Shown: piece by piece, positions 25,787-32,955 of the stretch
How the letters are laid out: the number at the start of each line of letters is the position of its first letter
How positions within the stretch are numbered: the stretch's first letter is position 1
Origin: Exiguobacterium mexicanum
GTDB lineage: Bacteria > Bacillota > Bacilli > Exiguobacteriales > Exiguobacteriaceae
Direction: 5' to 3'
NCBI RefSeq assembly: GCF_005960665.1
Contig: NZ_CP040676.1
Coordinates: forward strand, 2,419,001 to 2,483,000
Length of the DNA: 64,000 nucleotides
Position numbers and translations under genes: made by a program
Notes under the pieces: model-generated
The model's database searches: none
Told to the model about the DNA's origin: nothing
The model's input: the letters and a program-made list of their open reading frames with translations, nothing else

Positions 25787-27045
25787 AACAACGCCCCCTC
25801 TCCCTCTCTCGATTCGACTCCGTAAACGAGTCCTTGAGCCTCGAGCAACAGCTTGTTGATGGCCAGACCAAGTCCGTGACCGTTCGAACGGTCCCCTTTC
25901 ACATACATATCCCAGATGTTGGCGCGCATCGTCTCGGCAATGCCCGGCCCTTCGTCTTCGATTTCAAGCCGTCGCTCGGAGAGCCTGATCGTGATCACAC
26001 CTCCTAGTGGACTGGCGTGATACGCGTTCTGAAGAAAGTTCGACAGCACACGCTCCATCGCCAATCGGTCCGCCTGGACGACCGCGTCCTCGACGAGTTC
26101 AAGTGTGACCGTCACTTCCTTATGACGGAACCATTCATCCATCCGCGAGACAGTCTCTTTGATCAATGCATCCAAACGAACGGACTCGAGCGAAAGTGTC
26201 ACGTTGCCCGCGGATAGTTTGGAGTATTCGAGCATCTGACTGACGAGCCGATCGATCCGATCGACTTCCTCGGTTAAACTGCGACCCGTCGCCGCCACAT
26301 CTTCTTGTTTGACGACACCGAGCTCGAGCATTTCGGCCTCGTTCCGGACAATGGCAAGCGGGGTCCGGACATCGTGCGTAACCCCTGAGATGAATGTATT
26401 TTGCATCCGTTCTTTCTCTTCGAGTGATGTGTTCATCTGACGGACCGCTTCCGTCAAATCGCCAATCTCGTCGTCGGTGACAGGCGGCAGTGTGATGTCA
26501 TGCCGGCCCAACATGACGGCTGCGGTCGCCTGCTTCAACTCGACGAGCGGGGACGTCAAACGCCGCCCCATCCAATACGTCACACCAACGGCGACGATGA
26601 GCGCGAGCAAGAACCCGCTCCCGAGAATGACGTAGATTTGACGAAACTGCGGATTCGACAGCGGGACGGGTGCGTACGTCACGATTTGCACATCCCCCTC
26701 TTCCCGAAGGAACGTCAATAACCGCGCCCCGTTCACACTGACCTCATCTCGTTCAGAAAGTGAGTCTGGATCGAGGGCTGGCGACATATGTCGACGCATC
26801 CTGCCCCCACGATCAAGATTGACCGCTTCCCCGTCTTGAAACACGAGAACATCGAGTTGATTCGGTATGCCGCGTCCATCCACAAGCGCCTCATACACGA
26901 TGTCCGCTTCACGCTCGAGTTGGTCATAGCTCTCCGTCTCCGCGAAACGCCCAATCAAGAGTGATGTCAGACCAAATGTGAGCACCGCCATGACGACGAG
27001 AGGGAGGATCGCGGTCCAGAGCAACTTCTTCATCAACCGGCTCAT
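25768..27045 (-). CDS. Membrane sensor histidine kinase
   Basis: 425 residues: two membrane segments (about 8-32 and 135-158) flanking an extracellular loop of about 100 residues, a HAMP domain (about 160-212), the H-box 'THDVRTPLAIVRNEAEML' with phospho-acceptor H224, and an ATPase domain with N-box ('VLSNFLQNAYHAS'), 'DEGPGI' and 'GHGLGLAI'. It overlaps the response regulator gene by ATGA and forms a cognate pair with it. The signal is unknown; a secreted protein encoded divergently may be the target or the ligand. Confidence 0.93.
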   Translation of the reverse strand: MSRLMKKLLWTAILPLVVMAVLTFGLTSLLIGRFAETESYDQLEREADIVYEALVDGRGIPNQLDVLVFQDGEAVNLDRGGRMRRHMSPALDPDSLSERDEVSVNGARLLTFLREEGDVQIVTYAPVPLSNPQFRQIYVILGSGFLLALIVAVGVTYWMGRRLTSPLVELKQATAAVMLGRHDITLPPVTDDEIGDLTEAVRQMNTSLEEKERMQNTFISGVTHDVRTPLAIVRNEAEMLELGVVKQEDVAATGRSLTEEVDRIDRLVSQMLEYSKLSAGNVTLSLESVRLDALIKETVSRMDEWFRHKEVTVTLELVEDAVVQADRLAMERVLSNFLQNAYHASPLGGVITIRLSERRLEIEDEGPGIAETMRANIWDMYVKGDRSNGHGLGLAINKLLLEAQGLVYGVESREGEGALFWIEWD

Positions 27046-27692
27046 CGGACTTCCTCCAATCGATAACCGACGCGATGCACCGTCTTCAAGTACCGCTTCA
27101 TCGTCGGCAATTTGTCACGCAACTGTTTGACGTGCGTGTCGACCGTGCGCGTGTCCCCGGCGAACGTATAATCCCACACCTCGTCAAGTAGGCGGTTGCG
27201 ATCGAGCGCTTCTCCACTATGTTTCAAGAAGAAGAGGAGCAACTCGTATTCTTTATTGGTCATCCGAATCGCTTGGCCGTGATCGGTCACCGTACGGGAT
27301 CGTGCGTCCACCATCATGTCGCCGAACGAGATCTCGTCCGTCTGTTTGACGAGACGTTTCAGGCGAATTTCGAGTTCTTTTAACACGATCGGTTTGACCA
27401 AATAATCGTCGGCCCCGAGCTCGAGGCCGAACACACGGTCATCCGCCTCTCCTCGTGCCGTCGCCAAGATGATGGCCGGTCGCGGCTTGAGCGTCTTCAA
27501 TTTCGGGATGAGCGTCCAACCTTCCCCGTCCGGCAGACGAACATCGAGCAGGACCGCATCGAACGGTTGCTCGAGCTGCCGCTTCGCTTCGGCGAGTGTA
27601 CCGGCCACACTGACGTGAAAACCCGCGTATGTTAAAAAGCGGGCGAGCCCGTCCGCTAATTTCGGTTCATCTTCGACCACAAGTACGTTCAT
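27042..27692 (-). CDS. OmpR/PhoB-type response regulator
   Basis: 216 residues from the ATG at 27692 (GGAGGCG ribosome site); the open frame runs farther upstream without one. Receiver domain with acidic pocket 'VVEDEP', phospho-acceptor D50 in 'AVLLDVRLPDGEG', and K in 'VKPIVLKEL'. The C-terminal winged helix is of the OmpR type ('LLLFFLKHSGEALDRNRLLDEVWDYTFAGDTRTVDTHVKQLRDKL'). It is the partner of the downstream kinase. Direct repeats of TTGCA, 11 bases apart, lie in the divergent promoter region at 27757-27772. Confidence 0.94.
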   Translation of the reverse strand: MNVLVVEDEPKLADGLARFLTYAGFHVSVAGTLAEAKRQLEQPFDAVLLDVRLPDGEGWTLIPKLKTLKPRPAIILATARGEADDRVFGLELGADDYLVKPIVLKELEIRLKRLVKQTDEISFGDMMVDARSRTVTDHGQAIRMTNKEYELLLFFLKHSGEALDRNRLLDEVWDYTFAGDTRTVDTHVKQLRDKLPTMKRYLKTVHRVGYRLEEVR

Positions 27693-27756
27693 CTCTATCG
27701 CCTCCACTCCCATTATATCGCATCGCGAAACGAACCCATCATTTCCCAAAGACAAT

Positions 27757-27809
27757 TTGCAGAAACCTTGCAATTCCCTCACAACTTTTGATCACCCACG
27801 TCCTACACT
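27757..27809 (+). promoter_or_regulatory. Direct TTGCA repeats upstream of the secreted-protein promoter
   Basis: TTGCA at 27757-27761 and 27768-27772, 11 bases apart, end about 14 bases before a weak -35 region. TACACT at 27804-27809 is a likely -10. OmpR-family regulators commonly bind such repeats to activate weak promoters. Confidence 0.45.
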
Positions 27810-27834
27810 TGAGGTAGTAAAGGAGGAGATTGAC

Positions 27835-28404
27835 ATGAAGACATCTAAATTAGCCATCGCCCTGGCCGGCCTACTTGCCGTCTCAGGAACCGGCGTCTAT
27901 GCCGCCACGAACGACACGACAACGACCGACGGAACGGAAACGACGACCCAATGCGAACGCGGGGAACGAGGCGAGCGGGGCATGTTCGGTGACCGGGCAG
28001 CCGGTCAGGCCGCTTTGCTCGAGGCGCTCGGGTTGACCGAAGCCGACGTGGAAGCAGCGCGCGAAGAAGGACAATCGCTTCCTGAACTCGCGGAAGAAAC
28101 AGGGATCACCATTGAACAGTTCATCGAGGCGATGATCACTTCTCATGAAGCGAAACTTGAGGCAGCCGTCGAATCCGGTGACTTGACGCAAGATGAGGCC
28201 GACGCGATTCTCGCCGACCACGAAGAACGTTTTGCTGACGTCACGAGTTACGACGACTTGGGTGACATGCGTGGCTTTGGCGGTGGACGTCACGGAGGTG
28301 GGCATGGCCCACATCACGATGGTCAATTCGGTGGACCGAACCAAGATGAGGACACACCTGCGACTGATAATAACGTAGACAATCAGAGTACCAATTCACT
28401 GTAA
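27835..28404 (+). CDS. Secreted acidic protein, likely target of the adjacent two-component system
   Basis: 189 residues from the ATG at 27835 (AAAGGAGGAG ribosome site). A signal peptide ends near 'GTGVYA|ATND'. A helical central part (about 55-130) has two similar helix-turn units ('LGLTEADVEAAREEGQSLPELAEETGI', 'SGDLTQDEADAILADHEE'), resembling small secreted proteins with DUF2680-like repeats. A Gly/His-rich segment follows (about 145-165) and could bind metal. It is divergent from the two-component genes with repeats between, the usual layout for an envelope-stress target. Confidence 0.7.
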   Translation: MKTSKLAIALAGLLAVSGTGVYAATNDTTTTDGTETTTQCERGERGERGMFGDRAAGQAALLEALGLTEADVEAAREEGQSLPELAEETGITIEQFIEAMITSHEAKLEAAVESGDLTQDEADAILADHEERFADVTSYDDLGDMRGFGGGRHGGGHGPHHDGQFGGPNQDEDTPATDNNVDNQSTNSL

Positions 28405-28406
28405 GC

Positions 28407-28433
28407 AAAAAGGCAACCGCGAGGTTGCCTTTT
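28407..28433. terminator. Bidirectional terminator
   Basis: AAAAGGCAACC-GCGA-GGTTGCCTTTT between convergent genes. Confidence 0.9.
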
Positions 28434-29140
28434 CATATGGCCAATAACAGTAAAGCGTACCCGACGAGCCCGACAGCGAACGCGCGAAAGCTGCTGTCCC
28501 GTTCTTCTGGTAGCTCTTCTTTCATGACGTTCAAGATGATCCCCCCGGCCAAGAACGCGACAATCATCGACAGCGTCACTTCATGGAGCGCTGAAAAAGC
28601 GCCGACTCCCCACCCGGCAAGTACGGCCAACGACAACCACAATCGCCCTCGCCTGTCGTACGACTCCTGATGGTGATGCCTCAGCCCCTGGTCGACCGTA
28701 ATGAAATGAATCCCCAATGCGACAAAGTAGAGTGTCATTGCCCATGCCGTATCGAACTCGCTCTCCGCGAGCACATAGCCGATGCTGAAGTTGTAGACGA
28801 TGAACAACGCCATGTGAATCCAAAAAACGCTGCCGTTGCCACGCCGTTTCATTTGCGTGGCCAACCGTTCCAAGCCATAAAACACTGCCAGACCGAGCAT
28901 GCTGACGACAAGGATGTGATTCTCGATTGAAGCGAACAGGCCGCTCTCGAGATGTCCTTCGAGTTCTTGTTGATATTCGTTCAGTTCAGGCAAGAGATGA
29001 AGAAACACATACGCGACAGCGACTCCGCCGGCGAGTGACAGAAACCGGCTCCGCGGCGTCTCGCGCACGTGAATCAACTGTCCTGAAAAGTAGTGAATCA
29101 AGGCAAATCCGATGGCGAACAATAAACTTAACCAAAACAT
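28433..29140 (-). CDS. ZIP-like multi-pass membrane protein
   Basis: 235 residues with about seven hydrophobic spans. 'GGVAVAYVFLHLLPELNEY' near the N-terminus and 'HEVTLSMIVAFLAGGIILNVMKEELPEER' near the C-terminus resemble the metal-site helices IV and V of ZIP transporters, with His and Glu at corresponding places; a His-rich loop 'GLRHHHQE' lies between. Metal transport is plausible but not shown. It is a single gene with a GGAGGTGA ribosome site. Confidence 0.6.
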   Translation of the reverse strand: MFWLSLLFAIGFALIHYFSGQLIHVRETPRSRFLSLAGGVAVAYVFLHLLPELNEYQQELEGHLESGLFASIENHILVVSMLGLAVFYGLERLATQMKRRGNGSVFWIHMALFIVYNFSIGYVLAESEFDTAWAMTLYFVALGIHFITVDQGLRHHHQESYDRRGRLWLSLAVLAGWGVGAFSALHEVTLSMIVAFLAGGIILNVMKEELPEERDSSFRAFAVGLVGYALLLLAI

Positions 29141-29228
29141 CCAGTCACCTCCGACACGTTACCCGTAAGCCGAACTGCTGTGATGACCCCGGTCCTTGTT
29201 CCTTACCCGAGTGTCCTGCCGGATACAC

Positions 29229-31139
29229 TCATTCGCCTCGTTCGGCCCGTTGTCGCGCCCGAATCTCTTTCTCGACGCGACGGAGCGCCTTCTTCGAACC
29301 GCGGGCAAAGTCGTGGGCTTCTTTCCGGTCCCGATAATCGACGAATAACGTTTCCAGGTCATAACCAGCTGGATACAAGTCGAGCGCTTTCGCCTCGCGT
29401 CGAACTCGACGGAGCGGGTGCTCACTGAAAACACCGTCGACATACACGGTGACTTGGCGCAACGATTCATCCATCGCATAGACAAGACCAACTTGATTCG
29501 TCTCAAGCAGGCGGACCCGGTCACCTTTCGCTAGCATTTGGTCAGGTTCGACGACAGGGCGGACGACTTCTTGTGTCAGGCGCGTCGCATCAAGGAGCGA
29601 CTGGTCATACGTCTTGTCGTGCATATAGCGGGCCGCCTGCTTCAAAATCGATTCGGGCAATTTCATTTTCCGGGCAATGAACAGGGCGTTGCTGTCGCCG
29701 GACTGCCCAATCAATAACCGATATTTCGGTTCGAGCGTGTCCGGGTCGAACTGCATGGCCGCATTCATGAAGTCCGGATGCGTCTCGGAGTACGCTTTGA
29801 TTTCGCCGTAATGGGTCGAGGCGACGACGAGACAGCCGCGCTTGTATGCCTCTTCTAAAATCGCGATGGCGAGGGCCGCTCCCTCGTTCGGCTCGGTCCC
29901 GCTTCCGATCTCATCGAATAATAGTAATGATCGCTTCCCGGCCTTCTGCATGATGCTCGCCACATTATGCATATGGGCCGAGAACGTGCTGAGCGCCGAC
30001 CCCATATCCTGATTGTCCCCGATGTCCACGAACACATCGTCAAACGTCGAGATGTCCGTATCGGGATGCGCCGGGATATGAAGCCCGCTCATCGTCATCA
30101 AACTGAGCAGGCCGATCGTCTTCAAGACGACCGTCTTCCCGCCGGCGTTCGGTCCGGTGATAATCAGACCGCGGTACGTGTCCCCGAGCGAGAAGTCGAG
30201 GGGAACAGCCCGTTCGAGAAGTGGATGGCGGACTTGTTTCAAACGGATGTTTCCGACGCCGTTCACACGCGGGGCGATGCCGTCGATGGCTTGGCTATAC
30301 TTTCCTTTTGCGAACACCATGTCGTATTGGGCGATGACGTCGAGCGTCGCCTCGATGGTCGGTAACGCTTCCGCCACCATACCGGTGAGCGTGGCGAGCA
30401 CTTGATAGATTTCGACCGCTTCCTCCGTCCGTTTGACGACGAGTTCCGCGTTCAGCTTTGCCACCGCTTCCGGTTCGATGAACACGGTCGTGCCGCGGCT
30501 CGACGTATCGACGATCGTCCCGGCGATTTTGTGTTTATACGACGCTTTGATTGGGACCGTGAAGCGGTCTTGTTTCTTCGTCACGAAGCCGTCTTGAATC
30601 GCTTCCCGGTTTGCGGCGCTCTTCAAGAACTTGCTCAACCGCTCCTCGATCCGTCCTTCGAGAATGTCGATTTGTTTGCGAACGCGTTTCAATTCTTTGG
30701 ACGCCTCGTCGACGACCCGTCCCCCGCGAATCGATTGGACGATGTCTTCCTCGATGCTGCGCCACTCGCTCATCTCATCCGCGTAAAGGGACAAGAGCGG
30801 GGCAAAGAACGCCTGCTCGGCCATGAACCGCTTCAGTTTACGGGCCCCGCGGAAAAATTCGGCGACGGCTTCGAGTTCGCTTGCCTCGAGCTGGATGCCC
30901 CGGCTGATTTTACCGATGAGCGGTTCCATAGCAGACACCCCGATAAAGGGGACGTGTGACGTCGCGTCGAGAATCGCGCGTGCTTCCGATGTCTCTTGAA
31001 GCCGTTTTTTCACCGTTTGCAAATGGCTCGTCGGACGCTGATTTCGTAACAAGTTTCGTCCGAATCCGCTGATGCAGTAGCGTTCGACGTGTTGAATCAA
31101 GTCGTTGTATTGTAGTTTGTCTAATGTTTGTTCATTCAT
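29229..31139 (-). CDS. MutS2-like ATPase lacking the Smr domain
   Basis: 636 residues, against about 780 for MutS2. The N-terminal core and clamp (about 1-300) includes 'GTIVDTSSRGTTVFIEPEAV', a MutS2 hallmark. The MutS-type ATPase has Walker A 'GPNAGGKTVVLKTIGL' near 329-336, 'STFSAHMHNV' signature and Walker B 'LLLFDEIGSGTEPNEGAALA'. A KOW-like segment follows ('KGDRVRLLETNQVGLVYAM', about 530-580). The protein ends after a short basic tail, with no Smr nuclease domain. MutS2 relatives act on stalled or collided ribosomes or on DNA. A structured leader with its own small open frame precedes it. Confidence 0.88.
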   Translation of the reverse strand: MNEQTLDKLQYNDLIQHVERYCISGFGRNLLRNQRPTSHLQTVKKRLQETSEARAILDATSHVPFIGVSAMEPLIGKISRGIQLEASELEAVAEFFRGARKLKRFMAEQAFFAPLLSLYADEMSEWRSIEEDIVQSIRGGRVVDEASKELKRVRKQIDILEGRIEERLSKFLKSAANREAIQDGFVTKKQDRFTVPIKASYKHKIAGTIVDTSSRGTTVFIEPEAVAKLNAELVVKRTEEAVEIYQVLATLTGMVAEALPTIEATLDVIAQYDMVFAKGKYSQAIDGIAPRVNGVGNIRLKQVRHPLLERAVPLDFSLGDTYRGLIITGPNAGGKTVVLKTIGLLSLMTMSGLHIPAHPDTDISTFDDVFVDIGDNQDMGSALSTFSAHMHNVASIMQKAGKRSLLLFDEIGSGTEPNEGAALAIAILEEAYKRGCLVVASTHYGEIKAYSETHPDFMNAAMQFDPDTLEPKYRLLIGQSGDSNALFIARKMKLPESILKQAARYMHDKTYDQSLLDATRLTQEVVRPVVEPDQMLAKGDRVRLLETNQVGLVYAMDESLRQVTVYVDGVFSEHPLRRVRREAKALDLYPAGYDLETLFVDYRDRKEAHDFARGSKKALRRVEKEIRARQRAERGE

Positions 31140-31180
31140 GATGGGGTCTCCTTATTTTGTGATGGAGATACCGCGCAAAC

Positions 31181-31209
31181 AAAAAGCGTCGGCCGATGAC
31201 GACCAACGC
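31181..31209 (-). terminator. Leader terminator (attenuator) upstream of the MutS2-like gene
   Basis: On the minus strand GCGUUGGUCG pairs over 10 bp (two G-U) with CGGCCGACGC around a UCAU loop, followed by UUUUUG. It lies about 45 bases before the start codon, inside the leader, so it must be bypassed for expression. Confidence 0.8.
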
Positions 31210-31309
31210 AAAAAGACAGACCGATGTCTGGCAGTTTATGAAGGGCGGTATCTGTAACAGAACATGAAGGCATGACAAAAAGACGCGTCATCCAACATTT
31301 TTCAGTTCG

Positions 31310-31339
31310 TTAGGCAGATACAACCTCACTCATTAACAT
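31310..31339 (-). CDS. 9-codon leader open frame of the MutS2-like gene
   Basis: ATG at 31339 preceded by GAAAGGTG at about 6 bases; product MLMSEVVSA then TAA. It lies between the predicted promoter and the terminator hairpin, the usual place for a leader peptide in ribosome-sensing attenuation. Too short to assess by composition. Confidence 0.5.
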   Translation of the reverse strand: MLMSEVVSA

Positions 31340-31369
31340 GCAACACCTTTCTCATTTAGTTTCGACCTT

Positions 31370-31398
31370 ACTATACAACAGATTTTCGAAGAAGTAAA
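31370..31398 (-). promoter_or_regulatory. Promoter of the MutS2-like leader
   Basis: TTTACT (31393-31398) and TATAGT (31370-31375) on the minus strand with a 17-base spacer. The start point would be near 31364, about 25 bases before the leader open frame. Confidence 0.55.
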
Positions 31399-31404
31399 AT
31401 TTCT

Positions 31405-31419
31405 AGAGAACGCTTTCAA
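31405..31419. promoter_or_regulatory. CcpA cre box between divergent promoters
   Basis: On the minus strand TTGAAAGCGTTCTCT fits WTGNAANCGNWNNCW at every position. It lies 9 bases before the -35 of the PTS operon and upstream of the MutS2-like promoter, so carbon-catabolite control of either is possible. Confidence 0.65.
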
Positions 31420-31427
31420 ATTAGGTC

Positions 31428-31456
31428 TTGATATCTATACATCGGCGTGCTATCTT
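31428..31456 (+). promoter_or_regulatory. Promoter of the EIIA-glcT-nagE operon
   Basis: TTGATA (31428-31433), 17-base spacer, TATCTT (31451-31456). The transcript would begin near 31463 and run through the RAT and terminator. Confidence 0.6.
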
Positions 31457-31483
31457 GAGGGTGACGAAACGAATAATGATCAC

Positions 31484-31563
31484 ATGTGACTGATTCGATC
31501 AGGCATGGGGTAAGACGAAAGGCTCACGCCACCCGTCTATACTCCATGCCTGTTTTGTTTTTT
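31484..31563 (+). promoter_or_regulatory. GlcT-type RAT antiterminator overlapping an intrinsic terminator
   Basis: The RAT hairpin is centred on CTGAT-TCG-ATCAG (31490-31502) within ATGTGACTGATTCGATCAGG, close to the B. subtilis ptsG RAT as I recall it. Its 3' arm overlaps the terminator 5' arm CAGGCATGG (31500-31508), which pairs with CCATGCCTG (31544-31552) and is followed by TTTTGTTTTTT. The two folds exclude each other, the standard mechanism for BglG/GlcT antitermination. Confidence 0.88.
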
Positions 31564-31598
31564 CACAATCATTTTTCAAGCGAAAGGATGATTCGAAG

Positions 31599-32087
31599 AT
31601 GTTATTGAATAAGTGGATGAAGAGACATACACTGACACTTTATGCACCCATGGAAGGAGACATCATTCCACTTGAGGAAGTGACCGACCCTGTCTTCAGC
31701 GAGAAGATGATGGGCGACGGGATTGCCATCATGCCGACGAACGGAACCGTCGTCGCTCCGGCTGATGGGACCATCGTCCAAGTCGCACCGACGAAGCATG
31801 CCATCGGACTCCGTTCGGGAGACGGAGCTGAAATTTTGATTCATGTCGGACTGGACACGGTCGAGCTTGCGGGAAGCCCGTTCGACGTTCACGTCAAAGT
31901 CGGTGACACGGTCACGATCGGACAGCCACTGTTGACGGCCGACTTGGAACAAATCCGGCAAGCCGGAAAAGACACGGTCACCCCGATGGTCATCACGAAC
32001 GGAGGCGCGTTGGAACAAGCTTACTCGTTCCATACAGGTGGCCCATCGCTTCCTGGGAAGACTGTCGTCGCTCAAGCGGAACAATGA
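31599..32087 (+). CDS. PTS EIIA(Glc)-type phosphocarrier
   Basis: 162 residues, a free-standing EIIA of the glucose family. H82 in 'EILIHVGLDTVEL' is the phospho-accepting histidine, with the partner H67 in 'PTKHAIGLRS'. It accepts phosphate from HPr and passes it to an EIIB domain, presumably that of the EIICB encoded two genes downstream. It is the first gene after the RAT/terminator leader. The ribosome site is GAAAGGA. Confidence 0.92.
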   Translation: MLLNKWMKRHTLTLYAPMEGDIIPLEEVTDPVFSEKMMGDGIAIMPTNGTVVAPADGTIVQVAPTKHAIGLRSGDGAEILIHVGLDTVELAGSPFDVHVKVGDTVTIGQPLLTADLEQIRQAGKDTVTPMVITNGGALEQAYSFHTGGPSLPGKTVVAQAEQ

Positions 32088-32106
32088 CTCCTCGATAGGA
32101 GGACAC

Positions 32107-32955
32107 ATGTTAAAAATCAAAAAGATTCTCAACAACAATGCGGTCATCGTCTCAGACGAGGGTGAAGAAAAAATCGCCATCGGACCGGGTGTCGCATTCA
32201 AGAAGGCACGCAACGATATCGTCAATCCGCATAAAGTTGAAAAACTGTTCGTCATGTCGGAGAACGATAAGTTTCAACAATTGCTGACGCGGATTCCAAT
32301 CGAGCACTTCACGATTTCCGAAGAAATCATAACGTATGCGGAAAAGCGGCTCGAGACGACGTTCAACGAACACATCCATATCGTCCTCACCGATCACATC
32401 TCGTTCGCCATCGAACGCGAGCAGGAAGGGATATCGCTTCGGAACAAACTGTTGAACGAGATTAAGATTTTATATCGCAACGAGTACGAAATCGGATTAT
32501 GGGCGCTTCACCTCATCGAGGATAAACTCGGCGTCAAGATGCCGAAAGATGAGGCGGCTTTCATCGCGCTCCACATCCATACACTAAAAGTGAAGGGAGG
32601 TGATTTACGCAAGACGGTCAAACAGACGACAATCGTACGTGACATGATTCAATCGATTTCGAGACGACTCGATCTATCTATAGAAGAAGATGACTTATCC
32701 TATCAACGCTTATTAACTCATTTACGATTCGTCATGGATCGGGTCAACCATTACGATCACCATACGATCGACGAAGATATGCTTCTGATGATTCAAACGA
32801 AGTTCTCGTCGGCCTATGCATGTGCGTCTGACGTCGCCAACGAAATGGAAGACTTATATGGCATCGTCTTGCCCGAATCAGAGCTTGGTTATATCACGCT
32901 CCACATTCAACGCCTGCAAGATCAACACCATCAAAAAGGAGGATATTCACAATGA
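32107..32955 (+). CDS. glcT: GlcT/LicT-family transcription antiterminator
   Basis: 282 residues from the ATG at 32107 (AGGAGG ribosome site). An N-terminal RNA-binding CAT domain (about 1-60: 'LKIKKILNNNAVIVSDEGEEKIAIGPGVAFKKARND'), then two PTS regulation domains: PRD1 (about 65-170, with 'HIVLTDHISFAIER') and PRD2 (about 175-282, with 'LLTHLRFVMDRV' and 'LGYITLHIQRL'). It should bind the RAT at 31484 when its PRDs are in the right phosphorylation state. It sits inside the operon it is predicted to control. Confidence 0.9.
   Translation: MLKIKKILNNNAVIVSDEGEEKIAIGPGVAFKKARNDIVNPHKVEKLFVMSENDKFQQLLTRIPIEHFTISEEIITYAEKRLETTFNEHIHIVLTDHISFAIEREQEGISLRNKLLNEIKILYRNEYEIGLWALHLIEDKLGVKMPKDEAAFIALHIHTLKVKGGDLRKTVKQTTIVRDMIQSISRRLDLSIEEDDLSYQRLLTHLRFVMDRVNHYDHHTIDEDMLLMIQTKFSSAYACASDVANEMEDLYGIVLPESELGYITLHIQRLQDQHHQKGGYSQ

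Noticed and set aside
29141-29228. Terminator between the MutS2-like and ZIP-like genes
   Set aside because: No stem with a U-run could be drawn convincingly; the gap is left unannotated.
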